NCBI GenBank assembly: GCA_002784145.1
Contig: PFKE01000155.1
Location: forward strand, 9,126 to 46,216
DNA length: 37,091 nucleotides
Direction: 5' to 3'
Origin: Flavobacteriaceae bacterium CG_4_10_14_3_um_filter_33_47
Lineage (GTDB): Bacteria > Bacteroidota > Bacteroidia > Flavobacteriales > Flavobacteriaceae
The position numbers were made by a program, and so were the translations under genes. Below, one piece after another: positions 17,495-25,426 of the stretch; the first letter of the stretch is position 1, and the number at the start of each line of letters is the position of its first letter. The notes under the pieces were generated by a model, which saw nothing but the letters and a program-made list of their open reading frames with translations, searched no databases and had not been told where the DNA came from.

Positions 17495-20400
17495 ATGAAA
17501 CAAGCATTTGGTCTTTTTTTTACACTAACATTAATTGTTTCGGGATGTTCCAAAAAAAAAGAAATTCCGGTTGAAAAAGCAGCTATTTATTTTAATCCTG
17601 TTTCTGCAGATAGTAGCGGAATCGATTTTATAAATCAACTCTATCATCTTGACGACTTGAACATTATTGAATACCTCTACTATTACAATGGCGGTGGCGT
17701 AGCTATTGGCGATATCAATAATGATGGATTGGAAGATCTTTATTTTACAGCCAATCAAACGTCTGATAAATTATATCTCAATTTAGGAAATTTAAAATTC
17801 AAGGATATAACCAAGGAAGCGGGAATACTAACGGATTCTACATGGTCTACAGGTGTTACCATGGAAGATATAAATAACGATGGGTTATTGGATATTTATG
17901 TTTGTAAAGTAGGTAATTATAAAACCTTAAAAGCTCACAATTTACTCTACATTAATAAAGGAAACAATACGTTTGTTGAATCTTCATCAGAATATGGATT
18001 GGATTTTTCGGGCTTTTCTACACAAGCTTCTTTTTTCGATTATGATAATGATGGAGATATGGACGTGTATTTAATGAATCACGCTGTTCATACTCCAAGG
18101 GGTTATGGAAATATTAGCAGACGACAATTAAAAGACTCACTTTCAGGCGATAGATTATACGAAAATAAATGGGATGAAGGCCTAGTTAAATTTTCTGATG
18201 TCACTCAAGCCTCTGGAATTTATAGTAGCGTGTTGGGTTACGGTTTGGCATTAGCAACTTCTGATGTGAATAATGATGGATTTATGGATGTGTATGTGGG
18301 AAATGATTTTCATGAAAATGATTATTTATACCTTAACCAAGGAAATAAAACTTTTAAAGAGTCCAGCGCCGACTATTTAAATCATACATCTAGATTTACT
18401 ATGGGAGTCGAAATTGCAGACATTAATAACGATAAAACCCTAGATATTTTTACACTCGACATGATGCCTTTTGATCATGAAATATTTTTAAAATCTGGAG
18501 GAGAAGATTCCGACAAGGTAAGTCAAATCAAGAAAAATTTTGGTTTTCAAACGCAATATTCTCGAAACACCTTGCAATTAAATTATAACAATCGCTCATT
18601 CTCCGATGTTGCTTTAATGACCAATACGTATGCAACCGATTGGAGTTGGTCGGTATTGATTAACGATTATGATAACGATGGGTTAAATGACGTGTATATT
18701 ACCAATGGTATTTATAAACGCCCCAATGATCTTAACTATATTAATTATTTAAGCAATGTAGACTTTTCAAAATACGACAGAACAAAGCAAGATGAAATTG
18801 AACGAAAGTTAATAGAAAAAATGCCCACCATCAATATTTCAAATATTATTTTTAGAAACAAGGGCAATCTTGAATTTGAAAAGTTAACCCATCAAGCTGG
18901 TCTAGAGCCATCATATTCTAACGGGGCAGCTTACAGCGATTTGGATAATGACGGAGATGTTGACCTAGTTGTCAATAATATTAATCAAAAAGCATTATTA
19001 TTAGAAAACAAAAGTCATTCAAATAAACGTCATAATTATATATCATTCACCTTAAAAGGTGATGAAAAATTTAAAAACCCCAATGGCGCTAAAGCCTATC
19101 TATATGCAGATGGTCATGAATATTTTAAAGAACTAACGGTTACCCGCGGCTTTCAGTCTTCATCTTCACATAAACTTCATTTTGGTTTAGGAAACTCAGA
19201 GAAAGTAGATTCCTTAAAAATCGTTTGGCTCGATGGATCAACCCAAACAGAGAATGGTTTAGAGGTAAACAAACACCAATCAATAGTAAAAAAACCTAAA
19301 GGAACTATATCGATAAGCCCAGTAGCAGTAAATAACAGCCTATTAGAGCGTTTCCCATTCTTTCATACAGAAAACAACTATCAAGATTACGATAGAGAAA
19401 CATTAATTCCAGAAAAACTGTCAACCGAAGGACCAGCTTCAATCCAAGCAGATTTTAATGGCGATGAGTTGGAAGACATATTTATTGGAGGCGCCAAGTA
19501 TCAATCGCCTTCACTATATTTTAAACAAAGTAATGGGACTTATAAAAAAGATGAAAAAAGCGACTTTATAAAAGATATTATTTATGAAGATGTTGATGTT
19601 GCTACTTTTGATTATGAAAATGATGGAGACCTCGATTTATATGTCATGAGTGGTGGAAATGATGCCGTAGAAAACGACCAAAAACTAGAAGATAGAATAT
19701 ATCTAAACAATGGGAAAGGCCATTTTAAAAGACTCATAAGCAATTTAATAAAAACAAATGGCGGAAGCGTGAGTAGCCAAGATTTTGACGGCGATGGATT
19801 TGATGATTTTTTTATAGGAAACAGATCTATTCCAGGAGGTTATGGATTATCACCCTATAGTTTTATTTTAAAAAACAATAAAAAAGGAGAATATAATATT
19901 GTATTAAAAAAAAGGTTAGGAATGATAACCGATAGTAAATGGGTAGATATAAATAACGACAAACTCCTAGATCTTGTGGTCGTAGGTGATTGGATGCCTA
20001 TTACCATATTAATTAACAATGGAGATGCCACATTTACCGACCATACTTTAAATTATGGTTTAGAGAACACCTATGGTATGTGGAATGTCGTTAAAATATT
20101 AGATATTGATGGCAATGGGCAAAAAGATATTATTGCAGGGAATGCGGGTTTAAATTTAAAATGGAAAGCTTCAAAAGAACGCCCTGTAAAGTTATTTCTA
20201 GATGATTTTGATAAAAACGGGCAACTCGATCCCATAATATTTTATGATTTCTTTGGAAACTATGTCCCTTTTGCTTCAAAAGATAAATTGGCCGAACAAT
20301 TACCATCCTTAAAAAAGAAGTTTTTAAACTATTCTAAATTTTCAAAAATTAATGGCATTGAAGATTTAACAGGAATGAAAGAAGAAAACGTTCTTGAAGT

Positions 20401-20764
20401 TAAAAAAATTACAGAGCTTCGTTCTATGATTTATCTTAATGTTGGAATAAATACCAAAGAAATACCGCTACCCCAAGAGGCCCAAACAAGTAGTGTAGAA
20501 GATATTTATGTAGAGCAAAAAAATAACAAAACAACGATTTACTATGTGGGTAATTTTTTAGATTACACTAATGAGTTGGGTCAAAGTAGCTCAAACTCTG
20601 GAGGGTTTTTAACCATAAACAAAAACCTAAAGTGGGAATCGATAAAAAAACTTCCACTACCAGAAAACCTTAATGCCAGAAAAATTATAAAAATAGATGA
20701 AAAGCGCTTTTTGGTTATTGCAAATAATGACCAATCCTTTAGTATTGAATCGATTAAAGAATAA
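17495..20764 (+). CDS. VCBS/FG-GAP repeat lipoprotein with ASPIC/UnbV domain (paralogue 3)
   Basis: 1089-residue lipoprotein (LIVSGC, Cys18, followed by SKKKE). It has the same architecture as the two genes before it but is more diverged. Seven FG-GAP motifs come first (GDINNDGLEDLYF through SDLDNDGDVDLVV), then ASPIC/UnbV (about 545-605, RGFQSSSSHKLHFG, VWLDGSTQTENG). Six recognisable repeats follow, and the expected seventh is degenerate (near VEDIYVEQ). Some repeats have lost the glycine (ADINNDKTLDIF, VDINNDKLLDLV). The divergence suggests an older duplication than that separating paralogues 1 and 2. The haloperoxidase-like gene follows after 19 bp. Confidence 0.9.
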   Translation: MKQAFGLFFTLTLIVSGCSKKKEIPVEKAAIYFNPVSADSSGIDFINQLYHLDDLNIIEYLYYYNGGGVAIGDINNDGLEDLYFTANQTSDKLYLNLGNLKFKDITKEAGILTDSTWSTGVTMEDINNDGLLDIYVCKVGNYKTLKAHNLLYINKGNNTFVESSSEYGLDFSGFSTQASFFDYDNDGDMDVYLMNHAVHTPRGYGNISRRQLKDSLSGDRLYENKWDEGLVKFSDVTQASGIYSSVLGYGLALATSDVNNDGFMDVYVGNDFHENDYLYLNQGNKTFKESSADYLNHTSRFTMGVEIADINNDKTLDIFTLDMMPFDHEIFLKSGGEDSDKVSQIKKNFGFQTQYSRNTLQLNYNNRSFSDVALMTNTYATDWSWSVLINDYDNDGLNDVYITNGIYKRPNDLNYINYLSNVDFSKYDRTKQDEIERKLIEKMPTINISNIIFRNKGNLEFEKLTHQAGLEPSYSNGAAYSDLDNDGDVDLVVNNINQKALLLENKSHSNKRHNYISFTLKGDEKFKNPNGAKAYLYADGHEYFKELTVTRGFQSSSSHKLHFGLGNSEKVDSLKIVWLDGSTQTENGLEVNKHQSIVKKPKGTISISPVAVNNSLLERFPFFHTENNYQDYDRETLIPEKLSTEGPASIQADFNGDELEDIFIGGAKYQSPSLYFKQSNGTYKKDEKSDFIKDIIYEDVDVATFDYENDGDLDLYVMSGGNDAVENDQKLEDRIYLNNGKGHFKRLISNLIKTNGGSVSSQDFDGDGFDDFFIGNRSIPGGYGLSPYSFILKNNKKGEYNIVLKKRLGMITDSKWVDINNDKLLDLVVVGDWMPITILINNGDATFTDHTLNYGLENTYGMWNVVKILDIDGNGQKDIIAGNAGLNLKWKASKERPVKLFLDDFDKNGQLDPIIFYDFFGNYVPFASKDKLAEQLPSLKKKFLNYSKFSKINGIEDLTGMKEENVLEVKKITELRSMIYLNVGINTKEIPLPQEAQTSSVEDIYVEQKNNKTTIYYVGNFLDYTNELGQSSSNSGGFLTINKNLKWESIKKLPLPENLNARKIIKIDEKRFLVIANNDQSFSIESIKE

Positions 20765-20783
20765 AAATTAAATTTTTTTTAAA

Positions 20784-22127
20784 ATGAAAAACAAAACAAT
20801 CAATAAAATTTTTGGACTCCTAACGATTTTAAGTTTTATGTTAATGGGCTGTACCGAAAACACAGCCTATAAAGAACAACTAAAAGACCCAGAATTGTTT
20901 CATTCTGCCATGCAAAAATTAACAGATGTCATGGTTCATGATATTTTCTCTCCACCAGTAGCTTCAAGGGTATATATGTACCCCAGTGTAGCAGCCTATG
21001 CCATAATCCAAAAAGCATATCCAAATAAATATAATAGTTTAGAAGGTCAACTTAATGGTTTTACAGAAATTCCAGACGCAACCGATAAAAATGTTGATTA
21101 TCATTTGGCTGCACTGCATACTTTTTGTGTTGTTGGAAAGGAATTAATTTTTTCAGAAGATAAAATGACCGAATTTCAAGAAGACATGTACAAAAGTTTA
21201 CAAGAATCAGGTCTTCCTAAAAAAGTATTAAATGCTTCAAAAGCATATGGTGATGAAATCGCTAAACATGTATTAAAATGGATGGATGATGATTTGTATA
21301 AACAAACACGCACCTACCCAAAATACACCATAAAGGAAGAAGATAAATTCTGGAAACCTACACCTCCAGATTATATGGATGGTATTGAACCGCATTGGGA
21401 TAAAATTAGAACATTGGTATTAAAATCTGCCAATCAGTTTCCTGCAAAACCTCCATTAGAATTTAATTTAACCGAAGGCAGTCCATTTCAAAAACAATTA
21501 ATGGAAGTTTATGAAAAAGTGAATGGTGCCAATGCAGAAAATACTGCAATTGCAAGCTTTTGGGATTGTAATCCTTACGTCTCTCACCATCAAGGTCATG
21601 CCATGTTCGCTACCAAAAAAATTACACCTGCAGGTCACTGGATTGGTATTACAGCCATTGCAGCTAGGCAATCCAATAACACTTTTGATGAGACCATTAA
21701 TGCTTACACAAATGTTTCTGTGGCTCTTTTTGATGCCTTTATAAGTTGTTGGAACCAAAAATGGATAAGCTTGGTAGTTAGGCCAGAAACTCTTATAAAT
21801 CAATATATTGATGAACAATGGGTGCCTTTATTACAAACACCACCTTTTCCAGAATACACCAGCGGACATTCTGTAATATCTAGAGCTGCCGCTGTAACAT
21901 TAACTCACTTATATGGAGATAATTTTAGTTATATAGACACTACTGAAAAAGAATACGGATTACCTGCAAGATCTTTCGATTCTTTTATTCAAGCCTCTGA
22001 AGAAGCTGCTATTTCAAGATTATACGGTGGAATTCATTATATGATGGCGATTGAGGAAGGTGTAAATCAAGGAGAAAAAGTAGGCAATTACATTGTGAAA
22101 AATCTTCATACTTCTAAAAATCAATAA
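20784..22127 (+). CDS. Vanadium-dependent haloperoxidase-like lipoprotein (PAP2 superfamily)
   Basis: 447-residue lipoprotein (MLMGC, Cys23) with the vanadate/phosphate pocket of the PAP2/haloperoxidase superfamily. It shows Lys326 and Arg333 in KWISLVVRP (K-x6-RP), Ser360-Gly361-His362 in EYTSGHSV, and Ser411, Arg412 and His418 in SRLYGGIH. Vanadium haloperoxidases oxidise halide with hydrogen peroxide; relatives in the same fold are acid phosphatases. The usual PSGH is TSGH here, and the Asp of HxxxD is not in the usual place (HYMMAIEEG). Halide-oxidising activity is therefore not certain. It follows the three VCBS lipoproteins after 19 bp and is probably co-exported with them. Confidence 0.88.
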   Translation: MKNKTINKIFGLLTILSFMLMGCTENTAYKEQLKDPELFHSAMQKLTDVMVHDIFSPPVASRVYMYPSVAAYAIIQKAYPNKYNSLEGQLNGFTEIPDATDKNVDYHLAALHTFCVVGKELIFSEDKMTEFQEDMYKSLQESGLPKKVLNASKAYGDEIAKHVLKWMDDDLYKQTRTYPKYTIKEEDKFWKPTPPDYMDGIEPHWDKIRTLVLKSANQFPAKPPLEFNLTEGSPFQKQLMEVYEKVNGANAENTAIASFWDCNPYVSHHQGHAMFATKKITPAGHWIGITAIAARQSNNTFDETINAYTNVSVALFDAFISCWNQKWISLVVRPETLINQYIDEQWVPLLQTPPFPEYTSGHSVISRAAAVTLTHLYGDNFSYIDTTEKEYGLPARSFDSFIQASEEAAISRLYGGIHYMMAIEEGVNQGEKVGNYIVKNLHTSKNQ

Positions 22128-22180
22128 TAAATATAATTATTTAACAACAATAATAATTATAAATAGCCTAAAATGAATTT

Positions 22181-22828
22181 ATGATTGGAGATGAGTTAAT
22201 TTATTTTCCCGTGTATAAAAAAGTAACAGATACTTTAAGGGTAGAACTCTCTAGTCTTATAAAATCTGGCTCAAAATTTTGCATTGCTATCAGTGGCGAA
22301 TCTGGTTGCGGTAAAAGCAGTTTAGCCTATGCCATTCATAAAGATATTGAGAAAGAAACAGAATTAAAAGGATGTCTGTTTCATGGGGACGATTATTTTA
22401 AATTACCACCAAAAGACAATCATAATGCCAGAGTTTTAAACATAAATCAAGTAGGCGTTAATGAGGTGGATTTGGCTGCGATAGATACCCATATTTTGCA
22501 GTTCAAACAGGGTGAAAATACCATTGTTAAACCATTGGTTAATTATACAGAAAATAATATTGGAACAGAAGTTTTAAAGGCATCAAAATATGATTTTTGT
22601 ATTGTTGAAGGTGCTTATACAAGTCTGTTAAAAAGTCCTGATTATAAGATATTTATGACTTTAACGTATATTGATACCAAGAAAAACAGGTTAAAAAGAG
22701 CAAGAGATATCATGAATAATTTTAATGAACAAGTTTTGAATATCGAGCATTTAATCATTAAAGAACACATCCAATTAGCAAATATGATTATTGATAAAGA
22801 ATTGAATATAAACCTCAAAAAAAAATAA
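22181..22828 (+). CDS. Uridine-kinase-like P-loop kinase
   Basis: 215-residue cytoplasmic P-loop protein. The Walker A motif is SGESGCGKSS (38-47), GDDYFKLPPKDN (69-80) is the acceptor-binding stretch of uridine kinase/phosphoribulokinase relatives, and IVEGAY (141-146) is the Walker-B-like strand. The C-terminal region has an Arg/Lys-rich lid (KKNRLKRARD). The acceptor may be a nucleoside, a sugar or another small alcohol; sequence alone does not decide. It lies 53 bp behind the haloperoxidase gene and 3 bp before the MFS gene, within the trehalose/sugar cluster, where a sugar substrate would fit. Start ATG 22181 gives a compact N-terminus. Confidence 0.8.
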   Translation: MIGDELIYFPVYKKVTDTLRVELSSLIKSGSKFCIAISGESGCGKSSLAYAIHKDIEKETELKGCLFHGDDYFKLPPKDNHNARVLNINQVGVNEVDLAAIDTHILQFKQGENTIVKPLVNYTENNIGTEVLKASKYDFCIVEGAYTSLLKSPDYKIFMTLTYIDTKKNRLKRARDIMNNFNEQVLNIEHLIIKEHIQLANMIIDKELNINLKKK

Positions 22829-22831
22829 GCT

Positions 22832-24175
22832 ATGAAGTTTACCAAACCAACCTTGTCATTTTGGCAAATATTTAATATGAATGTTGGATTTCTAGGAATT
22901 CAATACAGCTTTGGACTCCAGCAAACGGCAATTAACCCTATTTTTTTATACTTAGGAGCGCCTGAAGATATGTTACCCATACTAAATATAGCGGGTCCAG
23001 TAACTGGATTAATTATTCAGCCTATTATTGGTGCCATGTCCGATAAAACCTGGTCGCCACGTTGGGGAAGACGTAAACCTTATTTTTTAATAGGCGCCAT
23101 ATTGGGTAGTTTGGCTTTATTTGCTTTTCCTCATAGTCCAGTACTTTGGTTTGCAGTTGGTTTACTTTGGATTCTGGATGTTGGAAACAACATGGCTATG
23201 GAACCTTACAGAGCCTTTGTTGGCGATAAATTGCCACAGAAACAACTTAGTTTAGGATATCAAATGCAAAGCTTGTTTGTTGGTGCTGGTATTTTATTGG
23301 CAAATGGTTCAATAGTCTTATTTCAATATTTGTTTGGTGGAGAATCTGTTGAAGAAGCTGGCACCATACCACAATGGTTGTACTATTCATTTTTTATTGG
23401 CGCATTCTTGTCTCTAACAACCATTTTGTGGTCTGTTTTAAAAACACCTGAAATACCACCTACAGATGAAGAATTAGCTGAAATCAATAAAATTAAAGGG
23501 TTGCCTCTCAGCAAACGTATCTCCAAACCGTTTTTAGAGATTGTTGAAGCTATCAAAGACATGCCAAAGTTTATGTGGAAAATTGGAGCAGTTTATCTAT
23601 TTCAATGGTATGCTCTTTTTATATATTGGCAATTTACAACACCTTTATTCAAATTAACTTTAGGATTTTCAACTTCCGAGGCAGCATCACAAGCAGCAAA
23701 AATGAGTTTAACGTATAATATAGTCACTATGGTTGTTGCATTGGCTTTAGTACCATTAACATTGAGATTTGGAGGCAAAAAAGTATATGCATTAAGTTTA
23801 ATAGGTGCAGCCATAGCATTATTTTCAATATCATATATAGCAGATCCAACCTTGGTTCTTTTTCCAATGGTGTTATTTGGGATTGGTTGGGCAGCCATGA
23901 TGGGAATTCCATATACCATGGTTTCCAAAATTGTGCCACAAGAACGACGTGGAGTATACATGGGCATTTTAAATATGATGATAGTTATTCCAATGTTTAT
24001 TCAGACCCTAACATTTGGACCTATTTATAAATATTTATTAGATGATAATGCCATCAATGCCATGTTATTTGCAGGAGTATTTTTTGTTATTGCAGCGTTT
24101 TTAGCGTTTCGATTGAAAGAAACTGTTTCAGAAACTGAAGACACAACCATGATGCCTTCTGGTGGTGGTCATTAA
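22832..24175 (+). CDS. MFS disaccharide transporter (SLC45/GPH-like)
   Basis: 447-residue inner-membrane carrier with twelve predicted hydrophobic segments. The loop DKTWSPRWGRRKPYFLIG, the N-terminal FNMNVGFLGIQYSFGLQQT and the stretch NNMAMEPYRAFVGDKLP are characteristic of the maltose/sucrose-type carriers related to SLC45 and plant SUT proteins. The likely role is proton-coupled uptake of a disaccharide (maltose or trehalose) into the cytoplasm. It is tightly coupled to the kinase-like gene upstream (3 bp) and to a second MFS gene downstream (15 bp). Substrate assignment is inferred from the trehalase gene two positions on. Confidence 0.87.
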   Translation: MKFTKPTLSFWQIFNMNVGFLGIQYSFGLQQTAINPIFLYLGAPEDMLPILNIAGPVTGLIIQPIIGAMSDKTWSPRWGRRKPYFLIGAILGSLALFAFPHSPVLWFAVGLLWILDVGNNMAMEPYRAFVGDKLPQKQLSLGYQMQSLFVGAGILLANGSIVLFQYLFGGESVEEAGTIPQWLYYSFFIGAFLSLTTILWSVLKTPEIPPTDEELAEINKIKGLPLSKRISKPFLEIVEAIKDMPKFMWKIGAVYLFQWYALFIYWQFTTPLFKLTLGFSTSEAASQAAKMSLTYNIVTMVVALALVPLTLRFGGKKVYALSLIGAAIALFSISYIADPTLVLFPMVLFGIGWAAMMGIPYTMVSKIVPQERRGVYMGILNMMIVIPMFIQTLTFGPIYKYLLDDNAINAMLFAGVFFVIAAFLAFRLKETVSETEDTTMMPSGGGH

Positions 24176-24190
24176 TTTAAAACTTGTAGT

Positions 24191-25426
24191 ATGAAAAATC
24201 TAGGAATTAAAATATCCATCTTTCTAAACTATTTTGTGTTTGCAATATTGCTCAATAGTGTAGGCATCGTTATAGCAAAATCAATTAATATCTATCACGT
24301 TAGTGAATCTCAAGCCTCACTTCTTGAAGCCTTTAAAGATTTACCAATAGCCATCGTTTCTTTTATTATAGCCTCTTTTTTGCCTAGATTTGGTTATAAA
24401 AAGGCCATGTTAGTAGGTTTGGCTATTGTATTTTTTGGTTGTTTGCTCATGATTTTCGGAAACTCATTTGCCTACACTAAAATTCTGTTTTTATCCATTG
24501 GAATTAGTTTTGCATTGATTAAACTTTCCGTTTACTCTCTTATAGGCATTGTAACCTCCACAAAAAAAGAACATTCTTCATTAATGAGTTCTATTGAAGG
24601 GTTTTTTATGGTAGGGATTGCATCCGCATATTTTTTATTTCCAGCATTTTATTCAGATACAGATGAAAACGCTTGGTTAAATGTATATTATTTAATTTCA
24701 GCACTTATTGTTGTTTCATTTGTGTTTTTATTGTTTTCTAAAGTAGAGTATGAAGTAGAAGCCATAGGTTCAAGCCTGAAGGAAGATTTATTAAGGTCTA
24801 TAAAATTAATTGTTGTACCCTTAGTACTGGTCTTTTTAGCATCTGCATTCTTTTTTGTCATGATAGAACAAGGCATCATGACCTGGTTGCCAAGATTCAA
24901 TGAAAAAATCTTTAAATTTAGCGCAACATTAAGTGTGCAAATGGCCAGTATTCTTGCCCTTTCACTTGCTTTAGGGAGGTTTTTGGCCGGATATTTATCC
25001 AAGTTTATGTCATGGGTTACCTTAGTAATCATTTGCATCATTATTTCAGGAATTATTTTATTAAGCGTTTTACCACAATTGAAGGTAGAAATAGATTCAT
25101 TGGTAGAAATAAAAAGTTTAACTGAAGTTCCAATGTTAGGGTTTATATTGCCTTTAATAGGTCTTTTTATAGCACCTATATATCCGTTATTGAATTCAAC
25201 CGTTCTTAGTTCATTGCCAAAAAATTTGCATTCTCCAATGTCTGGGCTCATCATCATTTTTTCAGCCTTAGGAGGCACTATTGGCTCTAGAATTGTTGGT
25301 GAATTGTTTGAAAGTATTGGCGGCGCAAAAGCCTTTTATTTTCTTTTAATACCCATGGCATTATTAATAGTGTTTGTGCTATTAATAGATAGAATATCAA
25401 AGAAAAACAGTTTAAAAACATCATGA
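24191..25426 (+). CDS. MFS transporter, second type
   Basis: 411-residue inner-membrane protein with about twelve hydrophobic segments. The loop between the second and third helices (FLPRFGYKKAMLVG) and the later GRFLAGYLSKF fit the major facilitator superfamily. It lacks the SLC45 and sugar-porter signatures of the other two carriers here and looks closer to the FucP/hexose-type MFS group, though this is not certain. Its stop overlaps the trehalase start (ATGA, 25423-25426), so it is translationally coupled to trehalose hydrolysis. The substrate is unknown; trehalose or a related sugar is the best guess from context. Confidence 0.8.
   Translation: MKNLGIKISIFLNYFVFAILLNSVGIVIAKSINIYHVSESQASLLEAFKDLPIAIVSFIIASFLPRFGYKKAMLVGLAIVFFGCLLMIFGNSFAYTKILFLSIGISFALIKLSVYSLIGIVTSTKKEHSSLMSSIEGFFMVGIASAYFLFPAFYSDTDENAWLNVYYLISALIVVSFVFLLFSKVEYEVEAIGSSLKEDLLRSIKLIVVPLVLVFLASAFFFVMIEQGIMTWLPRFNEKIFKFSATLSVQMASILALSLALGRFLAGYLSKFMSWVTLVIICIIISGIILLSVLPQLKVEIDSLVEIKSLTEVPMLGFILPLIGLFIAPIYPLLNSTVLSSLPKNLHSPMSGLIIIFSALGGTIGSRIVGELFESIGGAKAFYFLLIPMALLIVFVLLIDRISKKNSLKTS

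Noticed and set aside
10500-20200. Many recurring GATATTAATAATGATGG-like DNA words, at first suggestive of a repeat array or CRISPR
   Set aside because: They are in frame and encode the DINNDG calcium motifs of the FG-GAP repeats; spacing is irregular and spacers are coding.
22173-22184. Tiny ATG-AAT-TTA-TGA frame overlapping the start of the kinase-like gene by ATGA
   Set aside because: Three codons only; likely chance in AT-rich DNA, though translational coupling by it cannot be excluded.
23602-23967. Open frame of 121 codons on the minus strand
   Set aside because: Antisense to the SLC45-like carrier; no leader, no recognisable motif.
24688-25278. Open frame of 196 codons on the minus strand
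   Set aside because: It lies entirely opposite the MFS gene, has no family motif and reads as a shadow of hydrophobic codons.
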